A stretch of 29,281 bases of DNA from CBDULX01 sp965368175 (GCA_965368175.1 CBDULX010000014.1:1-29281); one strand, 5' to 3'. Positions 1-8,630 are shown, counted from the stretch's first letter. The notes: generated by a model from the letters alone, not told the origin. Translations and numbers: made by a program.

Positions 1-305
1 CATGGCCCGAAGGGTGAATGTCATGGACGACATTCATAAATGAACTCGCCCAGCAGGGCGAAACCAATGTCAAAAGTTAGCTCATATGATAATAAAAATA
101 GGATTTATAAGAATACGACCAAAAGTAACAGACTCGATTGAAATATAATATCTACCTTTAATTATTTATTTTTTAATAAAACCAATGAACGGCTAGTTAA
201 GGATATTTTGAATCATTTAGCCCAATTTTGAATTGTTAGTTTAAGACTAAAACTATATACAATGTATCAGATCAGGTTAGCACTATTACACTCGAAGGCT
301 GGCAG
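1..305. other. Intergenic window edge with two hairpins
   Basis: I see no gene here. Two perfect short hairpins lie at the left edge: GAATGTC (16-22) pairs with GACATTC (29-35), and CGCCC (47-51) pairs with GGGCG (56-60) around a 4-nt loop. From about 70 to 290 the sequence is clearly AT-rich with no ORF of note. The hairpins may be the 3' end of a gene or repeat lying outside the window. Confidence 0.5.
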
Positions 306-1448
306 CTAGGTAATCCGTATAAACCGCCAGCTGATAAAAAACCCCAGCAATGCCACCAGGGCAGCCATATTAAAAATAAACACCGGTGACTGCTGATCCC
401 ACAACAAACCGCTGATGTAACTCCCTACCGCCCCTCCAGCACCAAAACTGATGCTGGAATATAATGCCTGCCCCCGTCCCTGCAGCTTTCCCTTGAACAG
501 GCGATGGAACAGTTCGATGGCTACCGCATGATAGAGCCCAAAGCTGGCTGCATGGAGTAACTGGGCCAGTAAAATCAGCTGCCATAGATCCACATAGTGA
601 CCAATCATGTACCAGCGCAGTGCCGTTAACAACAGAGCGACCATCAGCAGTCGTCGTGGCCCAAATCTGGGCATCAGCCGCTGCATATATAGAAATACAA
701 TGATCTCAGCCACCACACCCAGAGCCCAGAAACCACCGATGGTGCTACTATCATAGCCATGCTGCTTAAGATAGATGGAATAGAAGGTGTAATAAGGACC
801 ATGACTCATCTGGGCCAGGAAACACACCAGCAACAGGGCAATCACCGTGGGCCGGCGAATCACCGAAAACATACCCAGAGGTTCTGTAACCTGGGGCTGG
901 CTTTTACTCTGGGACACCAGAAAACTGGACAGGGCAATGCCAATATATAAAACAATCACCACCTGTGGCACTCGAGAATAGTCCTGGCTGTCCAGCCACT
1001 GCCCCAGTGCTAGTACTGAGAGAATAAACCCTAAGGAACCCCAGAGACGGATGACACTGTATCTATGGGTGTCCTGCCCCAGGTGATTCATGGTGACTGC
1101 TTCGAACTGTGGCAGTGAGGCATTCCAGAAAAAACTGAAACTCATCATCACCAGTGCCAGCCACCAGAATTCCGAGTTATAGAAAACCCCCGCAAAAGTG
1201 ATCACTGACATCACCGCTGCCAGGCGAATAATCCGCATGCTCCTGCCGGTGTGGTCGGCAATCCAGCTCCAGATATAAGGGGCGACAATCTTGGTGACCA
1301 TGATGATGGCCATCAATTCACCGATGGCCCGGGCACCAAAACCCAGCGATTGTAAATACAGCCCCCAGTAAGGCACCAACGCACCCAGAGAGGCAAAGTA
1401 AAAAAAATAAAAGCTGGACAGGCGCCAGTAAGGAACTGATTTGTTCAT
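306..1448 (-). CDS. MFS permease, HcaT / MFS_1-like family
   Basis: A 380-residue polytopic membrane protein of about 12 predicted helices with very short termini, typical of the major facilitator superfamily. The N-terminal stretch (SSFYFFYFASLGALVPYWGLYL) and the WSWIADHTGR loop around residues 60-69 resemble the MFS_1-like / nucleoside-H+ symporter and HcaT (3-phenylpropionate) group. The substrate cannot be read from sequence; HcaT-like annotation should not be taken as proof of phenylpropionate uptake. The gene lies downstream of aroC on the same strand, separated by inverted-repeat element copy A. From memory, an MFS gene also follows aroC in pseudomonads, so the pairing may be old. The ATG at 1448 has only a weak ribosome binding site. 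Confidence 0.85.
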   Translation of the reverse strand: MNKSVPYWRLSSFYFFYFASLGALVPYWGLYLQSLGFGARAIGELMAIIMVTKIVAPYIWSWIADHTGRSMRIIRLAAVMSVITFAGVFYNSEFWWLALVMMSFSFFWNASLPQFEAVTMNHLGQDTHRYSVIRLWGSLGFILSVLALGQWLDSQDYSRVPQVVIVLYIGIALSSFLVSQSKSQPQVTEPLGMFSVIRRPTVIALLLVCFLAQMSHGPYYTFYSIYLKQHGYDSSTIGGFWALGVVAEIIVFLYMQRLMPRFGPRRLLMVALLLTALRWYMIGHYVDLWQLILLAQLLHAASFGLYHAVAIELFHRLFKGKLQGRGQALYSSISFGAGGAVGSYISGLLWDQQSPVFIFNMAALVALLGFFISWRFIRIT

Positions 1449-1455
1449 GATTTTT

Positions 1456-1549
1456 TATTGCCACAGCGCCGCAGAGAACGCGGAGGGATTATTGTGTTTA
1501 TACTCAAAAAGCCTTTGTGCCCTCTATGACTCTGCGGCAAATGCTTTTA
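1456..1549. repeat. Interspersed inverted-repeat element, copy A
   Basis: Imperfect inverted repeat between the MFS start and the aroC stop. The left arm (1458-1485, starting TTGCCACAGCGCCGCAGAG) pairs with the right arm (about 1515-1541, ending CTCTGCGGCAAA) around a loop of about 30 nt. On the aroC sense strand the right end reads TAAAAGCATTTGCCGCAGAG, and that leading TAA is the aroC stop codon. Confidence 0.8.
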
Positions 1550-2653
1550 TTGCTTCGGCGCCTGGGCAGGAATCACCGGCGTGGTGGACTGCACATTTCC
1601 GCACTGGGCCTTGAACCGCAACATATGATCCATTAATACCAGGGCCAGCATCGCTTCCACGATAGGTGTTGCACGTATTCCCACACAGGGATCATGGCGT
1701 CCATGAGTGGCCACTTCAATGGGATTGCCTTCTCTATCCACACTACGCCCCGGCAAACGAATCGAAGAGGTTGCCTTAAATGCCGTATGCACCACAATAT
1801 GTTGTCCTGAGGTAATCCCACCCAATATTCCGCCGGCATTGTTAGTCAGAAAACCCTGAGGCGTGATTTCATCTCGGAATTCCGTACCCTTCGCCTCGAC
1901 ACAGCCAAATCCACCGCCGATCTCTACCCCCTTGGCAGCGTTGATGCTCATCATGGCATAAGCAATTTCGGCATCCATTCGGTCAAAAATGGGCTCGCCC
2001 AGTCCCGGCGGTACACCTTCAGCCACCACGGAAATTCTGGCGCCGACGGAATTGCCTTCCTTACGCAGGGCATCCATATAATCTTCCATTGCCTGCACCT
2101 TTCCGGCATCAGGACAGAAGAATGGATTTTGATGCACCTGCTCCCAGTCAAAATTTTCAATACCAATGGGCCCCAGTTGTGATAAATAGCCTCGAATCAC
2201 GATGCCATAAACCGATTTCAGGTATTTTTTGGCGATTGCTCCGGCGGCAACCCGCATGGCGGTTTCCCGTGCCGATGAACGACCACCGCCACGATAATCA
2301 CGAAAACCGTATTTCTGGGTATAGGTGTAATCAGCATGCCCGGGACGAAAAGTATCTGCTATATTGCCGTAATCTTTGGAACGCTGATCGACATTCTCAA
2401 TCATCAGGCCAATGGGGGTGCCGGTGGTTTTGCCTTCGAAGATACCGGATAAAATTTTCACCTGGTCCGGTTCCCGTCGCTGGGTGGTATGACGACTGGT
2501 ACCAGGACGACGACGATCCAGATCGTGCTGCAGATCAGTTTCAGACAACTCCAGTCCAGGAGGGCAACCATCCACTATACCCAGCAAGGCAGAGCCATGA
2601 CTTTCACCGCTGGTGGTGACTGTGAATAATTTGCCTATAGTATTTCCGGACAC
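1547..2653 (-). CDS. aroC: Chorismate synthase
   Basis: 368 residues, close to the roughly 361 of the E. coli enzyme. It converts 5-enolpyruvylshikimate-3-phosphate to chorismate, the last common step of aromatic amino acid synthesis, using reduced FMN. Family motifs are plain: NTIGKLFTVTTSGESHG at the N terminus, RRRPGTSRHTTQRREPDQV, FRPGHADYTYTQKYGFRDYRGGGR, SSARETAMRVAAGAIAKK, and the C-terminal RHDPCVGIRATPIVEAM. The start is GTG at 2653, which aligns with the usual MxGNTIG start and has a GGGGA ribosome binding site six bases upstream. The C-terminal tail after the conserved core (AQCGNVQSTTPVIPAQAPKQ) ends at a TAA that belongs to repeat copy A. Confidence 0.97.
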   Translation of the reverse strand: MSGNTIGKLFTVTTSGESHGSALLGIVDGCPPGLELSETDLQHDLDRRRPGTSRHTTQRREPDQVKILSGIFEGKTTGTPIGLMIENVDQRSKDYGNIADTFRPGHADYTYTQKYGFRDYRGGGRSSARETAMRVAAGAIAKKYLKSVYGIVIRGYLSQLGPIGIENFDWEQVHQNPFFCPDAGKVQAMEDYMDALRKEGNSVGARISVVAEGVPPGLGEPIFDRMDAEIAYAMMSINAAKGVEIGGGFGCVEAKGTEFRDEITPQGFLTNNAGGILGGITSGQHIVVHTAFKATSSIRLPGRSVDREGNPIEVATHGRHDPCVGIRATPIVEAMLALVLMDHMLRFKAQCGNVQSTTPVIPAQAPKQ

Positions 2654-2756
2654 GATCGATCCCCAATAAATATTTGATCACGAATATTACCCCGAAAAGA
2701 CCACAAGTTCATCCGCTGCTTTAGATACCGTACAAAACAAAATCGGGGCTGGCATC

Positions 2757-2786
2757 TTGTCATACCCCCGCATTAACCGATATAGT
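2757..2786 (+). promoter_or_regulatory. Candidate sigma70 promoter for the receiver-kinase gene
   Basis: TTGTCA (2757-2762) and TATAGT (2781-2786) are 18 bases apart, about 32 bases ahead of the ATG at 2819. Five of six bases match the consensus in each hexamer. The start codon itself lacks a strong Shine-Dalgarno. Confidence 0.5.
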
Positions 2787-2818
2787 TCCCCATAATATAA
2801 TTAAAACGAAATTTCTAT

Positions 2819-3919
2819 ATGTTATTTACCACACCCGATATTTTGATTGTCGAGGATGAGGCATTAAACAGGGAACTCATGGCGGCAAGACTTGAGCCGA
2901 CCAATTATAATGTGCGTTTTGCAGTAAATGGCAAAGATGCCCTCGAAAAAATTACCGAACAGAAACCAGACCTGGTGCTGCTAGACATTAAGATGCCCGA
3001 CCTGTCTGGGCTGGAAGTATTAAATACTCTGCGCCAGACTCATTCCATGGTGGAGCTACCAGTGATCATGGTCACTGCCATCGATGAAGATGAACGTATC
3101 GTACGTGCACTGGAACTGGGTGCCAATGATTATGTCACCAAGCCGGTCAACTTCCCGGTACTCATGGCACGATTACAAACTCAGCTAAGTCTTAAACAGT
3201 TATCAACTATCAACAAGGAATTTCTGGCCACCGCCAGCCACGATATCCGTAAGCCTCTGGGTCTGATCATGGACATCTGCAGCCAGACCCTGCACAAACT
3301 CAACCTCAGCAAGAGTGGTTATACCAGCTCTGAATTGATCCCCCCTATCCAGATGATCAGCCAGTCGGCCAGTTATGTGCAGAACATCACCGATTGCATT
3401 CTGGATATGCAGATTTCCGGTTTCGGGCAGATACGTCTGACCAAGGTACCGATTAATATCGAATCACTGCTGAACGAAGTCATCGACAATAACAATAAAC
3501 GCGCGACAGAAAAAAATATCCTTCTGGATTGCCAGGAAATTTCAGATAGTCTGGTGATAGAAGCAGACCGCACCCGAATCGGCCAGGTACTGGACAACCT
3601 GATTAGTAACGCCATTAAATTCTGCTCAGACGGAGACCATATCTCGGTATCCACCAGTAACCATGAAGGTCAGATACTGATCGAGGTTAAAGATTCCGGC
3701 CCAGGTTTGACCGACAAGGATTTGAAAAACCTGTTTCAGAGCAACGTGGAACTGAGCAACAAACCCACCAATAATGAAAGCAGTTACGGACTGGGGTTAC
3801 CAGTATGCCGACAGATGATTGAAGTCCACGATGGCAGAATTGGCGCATTTAATAACCCGGACAAAGGCGCCACTTTCTGGTTCAAACTTCCGGCATTCAA
3901 ACTTCGCTCGGTTGACTAG
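2819..3919 (+). CDS. Receiver-histidine kinase hybrid (REC-HisKA-HATPase)
   Basis: A 366-residue soluble signalling protein with a receiver domain at the N terminus and a kinase core behind it. The receiver (about 8-115) has the acidic pair in VEDE, phospho-acceptor Asp56 in LLDIKMP, Thr86 and Lys108 in TKP. The dimerisation/phosphotransfer segment carries the H-box SHDIRKP with His141. The ATPase domain shows the N-box DNLISNAIKF (259-268), G1 DSGPGL (292-297) and G2 YGLGL (323-327). All catalytic residues are present, so it should be active. There is no transmembrane segment or separate sensor domain, so input probably comes through phosphorylation of the receiver by another kinase. No DNA-binding response regulator lies nearby. 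It lies alone on the plus strand between two minus-strand genes. Confidence 0.9.
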   Translation: MLFTTPDILIVEDEALNRELMAARLEPTNYNVRFAVNGKDALEKITEQKPDLVLLDIKMPDLSGLEVLNTLRQTHSMVELPVIMVTAIDEDERIVRALELGANDYVTKPVNFPVLMARLQTQLSLKQLSTINKEFLATASHDIRKPLGLIMDICSQTLHKLNLSKSGYTSSELIPPIQMISQSASYVQNITDCILDMQISGFGQIRLTKVPINIESLLNEVIDNNNKRATEKNILLDCQEISDSLVIEADRTRIGQVLDNLISNAIKFCSDGDHISVSTSNHEGQILIEVKDSGPGLTDKDLKNLFQSNVELSNKPTNNESSYGLGLPVCRQMIEVHDGRIGAFNNPDKGATFWFKLPAFKLRSVD

Positions 3920-3929
3920 GGATATTTTG

Positions 3930-4090
3930 TAAAAGCTTTGACGCGAAGACGCAAAGTCGCAGAGAAAAACTTTAAGCGAATTGCTGCGTGGTGTGGTATT
4001 GGTTAAAAATGTCAGCGTGTAGCAATTCATGATTTTAAACCTAAGTTAAGCTTTTCTCTGCGACTTTGCGTCTCTGCGTCAAATCTTTTT
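3930..4090. repeat. Interspersed inverted-repeat element, copy B (GACGC variant)
   Basis: The best-conserved copy: about 43-nt arms, 3931-3973 against 4046-4090, share the core GACGCAAAGTCGCAGAGAAAA with few mismatches. Within the loop a second perfect inverted repeat, GAATTGCT (3978-3985) and AGCAATTC (4021-4028), gives a nested hairpin. Its arms have GACGC where the other copies have CCACAG, so it is a sub-variant. It begins 11 bases after the receiver-kinase stop and ends 37 bases before the prmB stop, in a convergent gene pair. Confidence 0.85.
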
Positions 4091-4126
4091 GTGTTAAAAG
4101 ATGGAACAACTACAAATAAATAATTA

Positions 4127-5050
4127 TCAAGCCTCATCAAACACGGTCTGGTATTCATCCAGTTGCTCGGCGGTCAGCAAAAACACCCCTTCGCCACCGC
4201 GTTCGAACTCCAGCCAGTAAAAAGCCACCTGAGGGAACCGCTCCTGTAACGCAAAATGTGAGTTGCCCACTTCCACTACCAGAATACCCCGGTCCGTTAA
4301 AAAATTCCTTGCCTGTTGCAGCATGGGGATCACCAGATCCAGACCATCCTGCCCCGCCGCCAGACCCAGTTCGGGTTCATGCAGGAACTCATCGGGCAAG
4401 GACGCCATATCTTCAGCATCCACATAAGGGGGGTTGCTGACAATAATGTCATAATGCCGAGGTGGTAAAGCATCGAACAGGTCCGATTCGAACACCGACA
4501 CCCTGTCTTCCAGCTGATGATCCTTCACATTGCGCTGCGCTACATCCAGGGCACCGGGAGATAGATCCACTGCATCCACATCCGCCCAGTCAAAAGCATA
4601 GGCACAGGCAATGGCAATACAGGCACTGCCGGTACATAGATCAAGAATACTGTCCACCTGATCAGCCTCCACCCAGGGCTGAAACTGTTGTTCAATCAGC
4701 TCGGCTATGGGTGAGCGCGGCACCAGTACTCGCTCGTCTACATAAAACTTCAGACCGGCAAACCAGGCTTCATGGGTCAGATAAGCAGCCGGTTTTCGGC
4801 TTTCAATACGTTGCTGATATAGCCCAAGCACCGTCAGCATTTCCTGGTAGGTTAATCGACTTTCGAAGTAGTCTACGGAAAAGTCATGGGGCAGATGCAG
4901 GGCGAACAGGGCCAGATACACCGATTCATCCAGAGAATTATCCATCCCGTGACCATAAAAAAGATCCGATTGATTAAACTGACTCACCCCCCAGCGGATG
5001 CAGTCCCTGAGCGTTTCAAGCTGTTCGGCAACCTGTTCGATTTTTTCCAT
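4127..5050 (-). CDS. prmB: Ribosomal protein L3 N5-glutamine methyltransferase
   Basis: S-adenosylmethionine-dependent enzyme that methylates a glutamine of ribosomal protein L3. From the ATG at 5050 it has 307 residues, matching E. coli PrmB (about 310). The family-diagnostic NPPY lies at 206-209, the SAM-binding motif LDLCTGSACIAIA at about 136-148, and the conserved VPRSPIAELIE at 110-120. The reading frame stays open upstream to 5425, but that extension is antisense to the copper chaperone gene and has no homologous look. The ATG at 5050 has a GAG-type ribosome site (GTGAGAAATCC) and fits the family length; 5068 and 5083 are weaker alternatives. Confidence 0.93.
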   Translation of the reverse strand: MEKIEQVAEQLETLRDCIRWGVSQFNQSDLFYGHGMDNSLDESVYLALFALHLPHDFSVDYFESRLTYQEMLTVLGLYQQRIESRKPAAYLTHEAWFAGLKFYVDERVLVPRSPIAELIEQQFQPWVEADQVDSILDLCTGSACIAIACAYAFDWADVDAVDLSPGALDVAQRNVKDHQLEDRVSVFESDLFDALPPRHYDIIVSNPPYVDAEDMASLPDEFLHEPELGLAAGQDGLDLVIPMLQQARNFLTDRGILVVEVGNSHFALQERFPQVAFYWLEFERGGEGVFLLTAEQLDEYQTVFDEA

Positions 5051-5134
5051 GGATTTCTCACATGCCATTAAATGGCTTTTCATGATAGACGAGGCTGCAT
5101 ATAATCCCAACCATATTTTTTGGGGAGAATCATC

Positions 5135-5596
5135 TTGCGCCATCCTGTCACATACTTCGCTGTAATCCTGCTTCTGGTATTTACTTCCAGCATCGCCCAG
5201 GCCCATCACCTTGTGGTTAAAAACATCTGGATTCCTGAAGCACCACCGGTAAGTAAAGTCATGGCCGCTTTTATGGTGTTTCAAAACCGTTCTGATAAAG
5301 ATGTGAACATCACTGAAATCAGCAGTCCAGATTTTGACAGGGTGGAAATGCATCTCTCCGTCATAATCGATGGCGTTGCCAAAATGCTGCCACAGAAACA
5401 GCTTATTGTTCCAGCAAAGGGTCAACTGGAACTAAAACCAGGCAGTTACCACCTGATGCTGTTCAATCCAGAAAAAGCCTTGAAATCGGGTGATACCGCC
5501 ACCATTGATATACTCATGAGTGATGGCAATCGGTTTACTGTCAAAGCTTTTGTGAAAAAATCCGCTATGAAAATGATGGACCACAGTAATCATTAA
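5135..5596 (+). CDS. Periplasmic copper chaperone, PCuAC family
   Basis: A 153-residue exported protein. The N terminus (HPVTYFAVILLLVFTSSIAQA) is a signal peptide with a likely cut after AQA. The mature part has the PCu(A)C pattern of copper-binding Met and His: EMH followed by a Met about 11 residues later, then YHLM, plus a C-terminal MKMMDHSNH. Relatives hold Cu(I) and deliver it to the CuA centre of cytochrome oxidase. I chose TTG at 5135 because GGGGAG (5122-5127) sits seven bases before it; the alternative TTG at 5120 overlaps that ribosome site. No oxidase or Sco gene is nearby. It is divergent from prmB, 84 bases apart. Confidence 0.85.
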   Translation: MRHPVTYFAVILLLVFTSSIAQAHHLVVKNIWIPEAPPVSKVMAAFMVFQNRSDKDVNITEISSPDFDRVEMHLSVIIDGVAKMLPQKQLIVPAKGQLELKPGSYHLMLFNPEKALKSGDTATIDILMSDGNRFTVKAFVKKSAMKMMDHSNH

Positions 5597-5647
5597 CCCT
5601 GCGATTTAACCAAAAATCCAACCCGATATTTAAATGAGAGCCGTTGT

Positions 5648-6496
5648 ATGCCGGATTTTCTGAAATCTTTGCCGTTTTATTTCTTTCCTCACCATACCCT
5701 GTCCTGGCTAATCTTTCATCTGGCCCGCATTGAATGGGCGCCGGTCAAACGGCTAAGCCTGAAAGTTTACCTGTCTCTGCATCAGGTCAATATGTCAGAA
5801 GCCGAACAGGAAGACCCTTTTGCCTATAAAAACCTGAATGCCTTCTTCACCCGAGCGTTGAAAAAAGACGCCCGCCCCATGGCCGAAGGTGATGATCTTT
5901 TTTTGTGTCCGGTGGACGGCGCTGTCAGCCAGGCCCGTGCTATTGAAGATGGCCGAGTGTTTCAGGCCAAGGGGCATGATTACAGTCTGCTGGAGCTGGT
6001 GGGTGGCATCGAAGAACTGGCCGCGCCTTTTCAGAACGGCAAGTTCGCCACCCTGTATTTATCCCCCAGAGACTATCACCGCATTCATATGCCGATAACA
6101 GGCAGGCTTACCGATATGGTGTATGTGCCCGGGCGACTGTTTAGCGTGGCACCGCACACGGTAAACACCGTACCCAGGCTGTTTGCCCGCAATGAACGAC
6201 TGGTCTGTGCTTTTGACACCCAGGCAGGCCCGATGATCATGATTCTGGTGGGCGCGGTGAACGTGTCTGCCATTGACACTGTCTGGGCCGGAACGGTAAC
6301 ACCACCCAGTAAACGAAAAATCATCCACACTCGCTATAAAGAAGGCGAAGTTCAGCTCGAAAAGGGTATTGAGATGGGTCGCTTTAACCTGGGTTCAACA
6401 GTCATCATGTTGTTGGGCGAGAATGTAGAACTGGATGAATTGATTGAGCATGGCAACAGCGTTCGTTTAGGACAGGCACTGGCACGGTTTAATTAA
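5648..6496 (+). CDS. psd: Phosphatidylserine decarboxylase proenzyme
   Basis: 282 residues. It makes phosphatidylethanolamine from phosphatidylserine at the inner membrane. The self-cleavage motif LGST is at 248-251; Ser250 becomes the pyruvoyl group of the small alpha chain, leaving about 32 residues. The other members of the self-processing triad are present: Asp90 in CPVDGAV and His147 in RDYHRIHMP, at the same numbers as in E. coli. The N-terminal FFPHHTLSWLIFHLARIEW is the usual membrane-associated start. It lies 51 bases after the copper chaperone gene on the same strand and may be co-transcribed with it and hisC. In Pseudomonas aeruginosa psd lies near fimX, as it does more loosely here. 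Confidence 0.96.
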   Translation: MPDFLKSLPFYFFPHHTLSWLIFHLARIEWAPVKRLSLKVYLSLHQVNMSEAEQEDPFAYKNLNAFFTRALKKDARPMAEGDDLFLCPVDGAVSQARAIEDGRVFQAKGHDYSLLELVGGIEELAAPFQNGKFATLYLSPRDYHRIHMPITGRLTDMVYVPGRLFSVAPHTVNTVPRLFARNERLVCAFDTQAGPMIMILVGAVNVSAIDTVWAGTVTPPSKRKIIHTRYKEGEVQLEKGIEMGRFNLGSTVIMLLGENVELDELIEHGNSVRLGQALARFN

Positions 6497-6573
6497 TAAA
6501 TTCGCATTTTCGATTATAATAACCATCATTTGCCAAGCCGCATAATTTCGAATTTCGTTACGGATACCTGAGC

Positions 6574-7644
6574 ATGAGTCGATTCTGGAGCCAGCTGGTA
6601 CACAAACTGACACCCTATGTACCCGGTGAACAGCCCAGGGTAAACAACCTGGTCAAACTCAATACCAATGAAAATCCTTATGGCCCGTCACCGACTGTTA
6701 TGGACGCCATCCAGGAACATCTGGATGATCGCCTGCGACTCTACCCCGACCCTGATTCTGATCGACTCAAAGCGGCCATTGCAAACTATTACAGCATAAA
6801 CTCGGATCAGATATTTATCGGCAATGGCTCCGATGAAGTGCTGGCCCATAGCTTTCAGGCGCTGCTTAAACATGAACAACCCCTGTTGTTCCCGGACATC
6901 AGTTACAGCTTCTATCCTGTGTATTGCGGTTTATATGACATCAGATACCAAACAGTCCCGCTGAACCCACAGTTTGAAATCGATTTTACGGATTATCCAG
7001 CCGACAATGGCGGCATCATTTTCCCCAATCCCAATGCGCCTACTGGTCGCCTGCTGGCCCTCAATGAAATCGACAGCCTGCTTAAACGCAACACTGAATC
7101 GGTGGTAATCGTGGATGAAGCCTATATCGACTTTGGCGGTGAGACAGCCATCAAACTGGTCAACCGATACCCCAATTTACTGGTCATTCAAACCTTCTCG
7201 AAATCCCGTTCCCTGGCCGGCCTGCGTATTGGCTATGCAGTAGGGCATGTGGATTTGATCGAAGCCCTGGAGCGAGTGAAAAACAGTTTCAACTCCTATC
7301 CCATGGATCGCCTGGCGGTTCCGGCCGCAGTGGCAGCCCTTAAAGATCAGGATTATTTTGAGCACTGCCGACAAAAAATCATCAATACCCGGAATACACT
7401 CATTGCTCACCTGCAGCAGCTGGATTTTGAGGTGATACCATCGGCAGCAAATTTTGTGTTTGCTCGCCACCCGCTACATGCAGCCGACACTCTGGCAAGC
7501 GAATTAAGACAACGTGCGATTATTGTCCGCCACTTCAAACAGGCAAGAATCGAAGAGTTTTTGCGCATCAGCATTGGCACCGATGATGAAATCCTGGCCC
7601 TGTCTACAGCTCTGACTGAGATTATCAGTACCGCCCGAGCTTAG
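6574..7644 (+). CDS. hisC: Histidinol-phosphate aminotransferase
   Basis: 356-residue class I/II PLP aminotransferase. It acts in histidine synthesis, converting imidazole acetol-phosphate to histidinol-phosphate. Motifs are complete: LNTNENPYGPSP (29-40), PNPNAPTGRL (151-160), VDEAYIDFGG (180-189), FSKSRSLAGLRIGYA with PLP-binding Lys210, and the C-terminal LRISIGTDDE. No other his genes are in the window, so this may be a stand-alone copy that also works on aromatic amino acids, as HisC paralogues can. It ends in a 4-base convergent overlap with epmA. Confidence 0.92.
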   Translation: MSRFWSQLVHKLTPYVPGEQPRVNNLVKLNTNENPYGPSPTVMDAIQEHLDDRLRLYPDPDSDRLKAAIANYYSINSDQIFIGNGSDEVLAHSFQALLKHEQPLLFPDISYSFYPVYCGLYDIRYQTVPLNPQFEIDFTDYPADNGGIIFPNPNAPTGRLLALNEIDSLLKRNTESVVIVDEAYIDFGGETAIKLVNRYPNLLVIQTFSKSRSLAGLRIGYAVGHVDLIEALERVKNSFNSYPMDRLAVPAAVAALKDQDYFEHCRQKIINTRNTLIAHLQQLDFEVIPSAANFVFARHPLHAADTLASELRQRAIIVRHFKQARIEEFLRISIGTDDEILALSTALTEIISTARA

Positions 7645-8630
7645 ACTCGGTCCAGGGGAAAGCCAAGCACCTCTGAAATATGGTTTTTCTGCAGTAACAC
7701 CATAAGCAGGCGATCCAGCCCAATAGCAACACCAGAGCAATCCGGCATTCCCTGTTCCAGTGCAGCCAGCAGATGTTCATCCAGAGGAATTTCAGACAAA
7801 CCCAGGTCACAGCGACGTCGGTTTTCCTGCTCAAACCGATGACGCTGCTCACTGGCGTCGATAAGTTCAAAAAAACCATTGGCCAGCTCCAGCTCACCAT
7901 AAAATAACTCAAATCGATGGGCCACCCGCGCATCCTGCTCACTAATCCGGGCCAGTGCGGCCTGGGAAGCAGGATAATCATAAAGGAATGTAAAACGATC
8001 TTTGACGAATCCTGGAGCCACAGCCTGACTGATCAACCAGTCCAGCCACATGTCCTTATCATCCAGAACCATCCCCACCGGAACCTCTATGCCATATTGC
8101 ACTGCCCTTTGATGCAACTGTTCTGCACTGCAATCCAGGGGATCCAGATCCAGCGTTTCTACAAAGGCCCGTCGATAACTCAAACGCCTTATATCATTTG
8201 TATTAACCCTGGAACCCAGTTGTTTTACCAGTTGAATCAGTAACTGAGTAATCTCTTCCATCAGTTGATGATGATCCAGTCCCAGCCTGTACCATTCCAG
8301 TAGAGTGAATTCCGGGTTATGCCTGGAGCCCGATTCATCGTCCCGGAAGACCCGGGCCAGCTGGTAAATATCACCACTACCCGAAGCCAGCAGGCGCTTC
8401 ATAAAAAATTCCGGCGAGGTCTGCAAATAAAGACTTTGCCCGGCAAAGCCGGTTTGAAAACTGTGCAGATGGGGATCGGTAATTGAACTTCGTGCCAGGC
8501 AGGGTGTTTCCACTTCCAGCACATTCTGCTCAGCAAAAAAAGCCCGTATACCTTGCAGCATACGGGCCCGTGTTTTAAGCACCTCAATAGAGGCGGAGGG
8601 TCTCCAGTTACTCTTTGACCCTTGAGACAT
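7641..8630 (-). CDS. epmA: EF-P--(R)-beta-lysine ligase
   Basis: 329-residue class II aminoacyl-tRNA-synthetase paralogue (GenX/PoxA). It attaches (R)-beta-lysine to the conserved lysine of elongation factor P. Visible motifs are the LysRS-like motif 2, FRDDESGSRHNPEFTLLEWY (about 96-115), and motif 3, GVAIGLDRLLMVL (about 300-312). It lacks an N-terminal anticodon-binding domain, which separates it from true LysRS. I chose ATG at 8630, with GGAG eight bases upstream; a GTG at 8639 is possible. The start lies inside the 3' end of efp (23-base overlap), so the two are translationally linked. Confidence 0.95.
   Translation of the reverse strand: MSQGSKSNWRPSASIEVLKTRARMLQGIRAFFAEQNVLEVETPCLARSSITDPHLHSFQTGFAGQSLYLQTSPEFFMKRLLASGSGDIYQLARVFRDDESGSRHNPEFTLLEWYRLGLDHHQLMEEITQLLIQLVKQLGSRVNTNDIRRLSYRRAFVETLDLDPLDCSAEQLHQRAVQYGIEVPVGMVLDDKDMWLDWLISQAVAPGFVKDRFTFLYDYPASQAALARISEQDARVAHRFELFYGELELANGFFELIDASEQRHRFEQENRRRCDLGLSEIPLDEHLLAALEQGMPDCSGVAIGLDRLLMVLLQKNHISEVLGFPLDRV

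Noticed and set aside
2089..2619. 176-residue plus-strand ORF
   Set aside because: It is a shadow of aroC on the opposite strand; aroC is certain.
4462..4977. 171-residue plus-strand ORF rich in Pro and His
   Set aside because: It is antisense to prmB and has the composition of a frame shadow.
5051..5425. N-terminal extension of prmB to 432 residues
   Set aside because: It runs antisense through the copper chaperone gene, lacks family similarity, and the 307-residue form matches known PrmB length.
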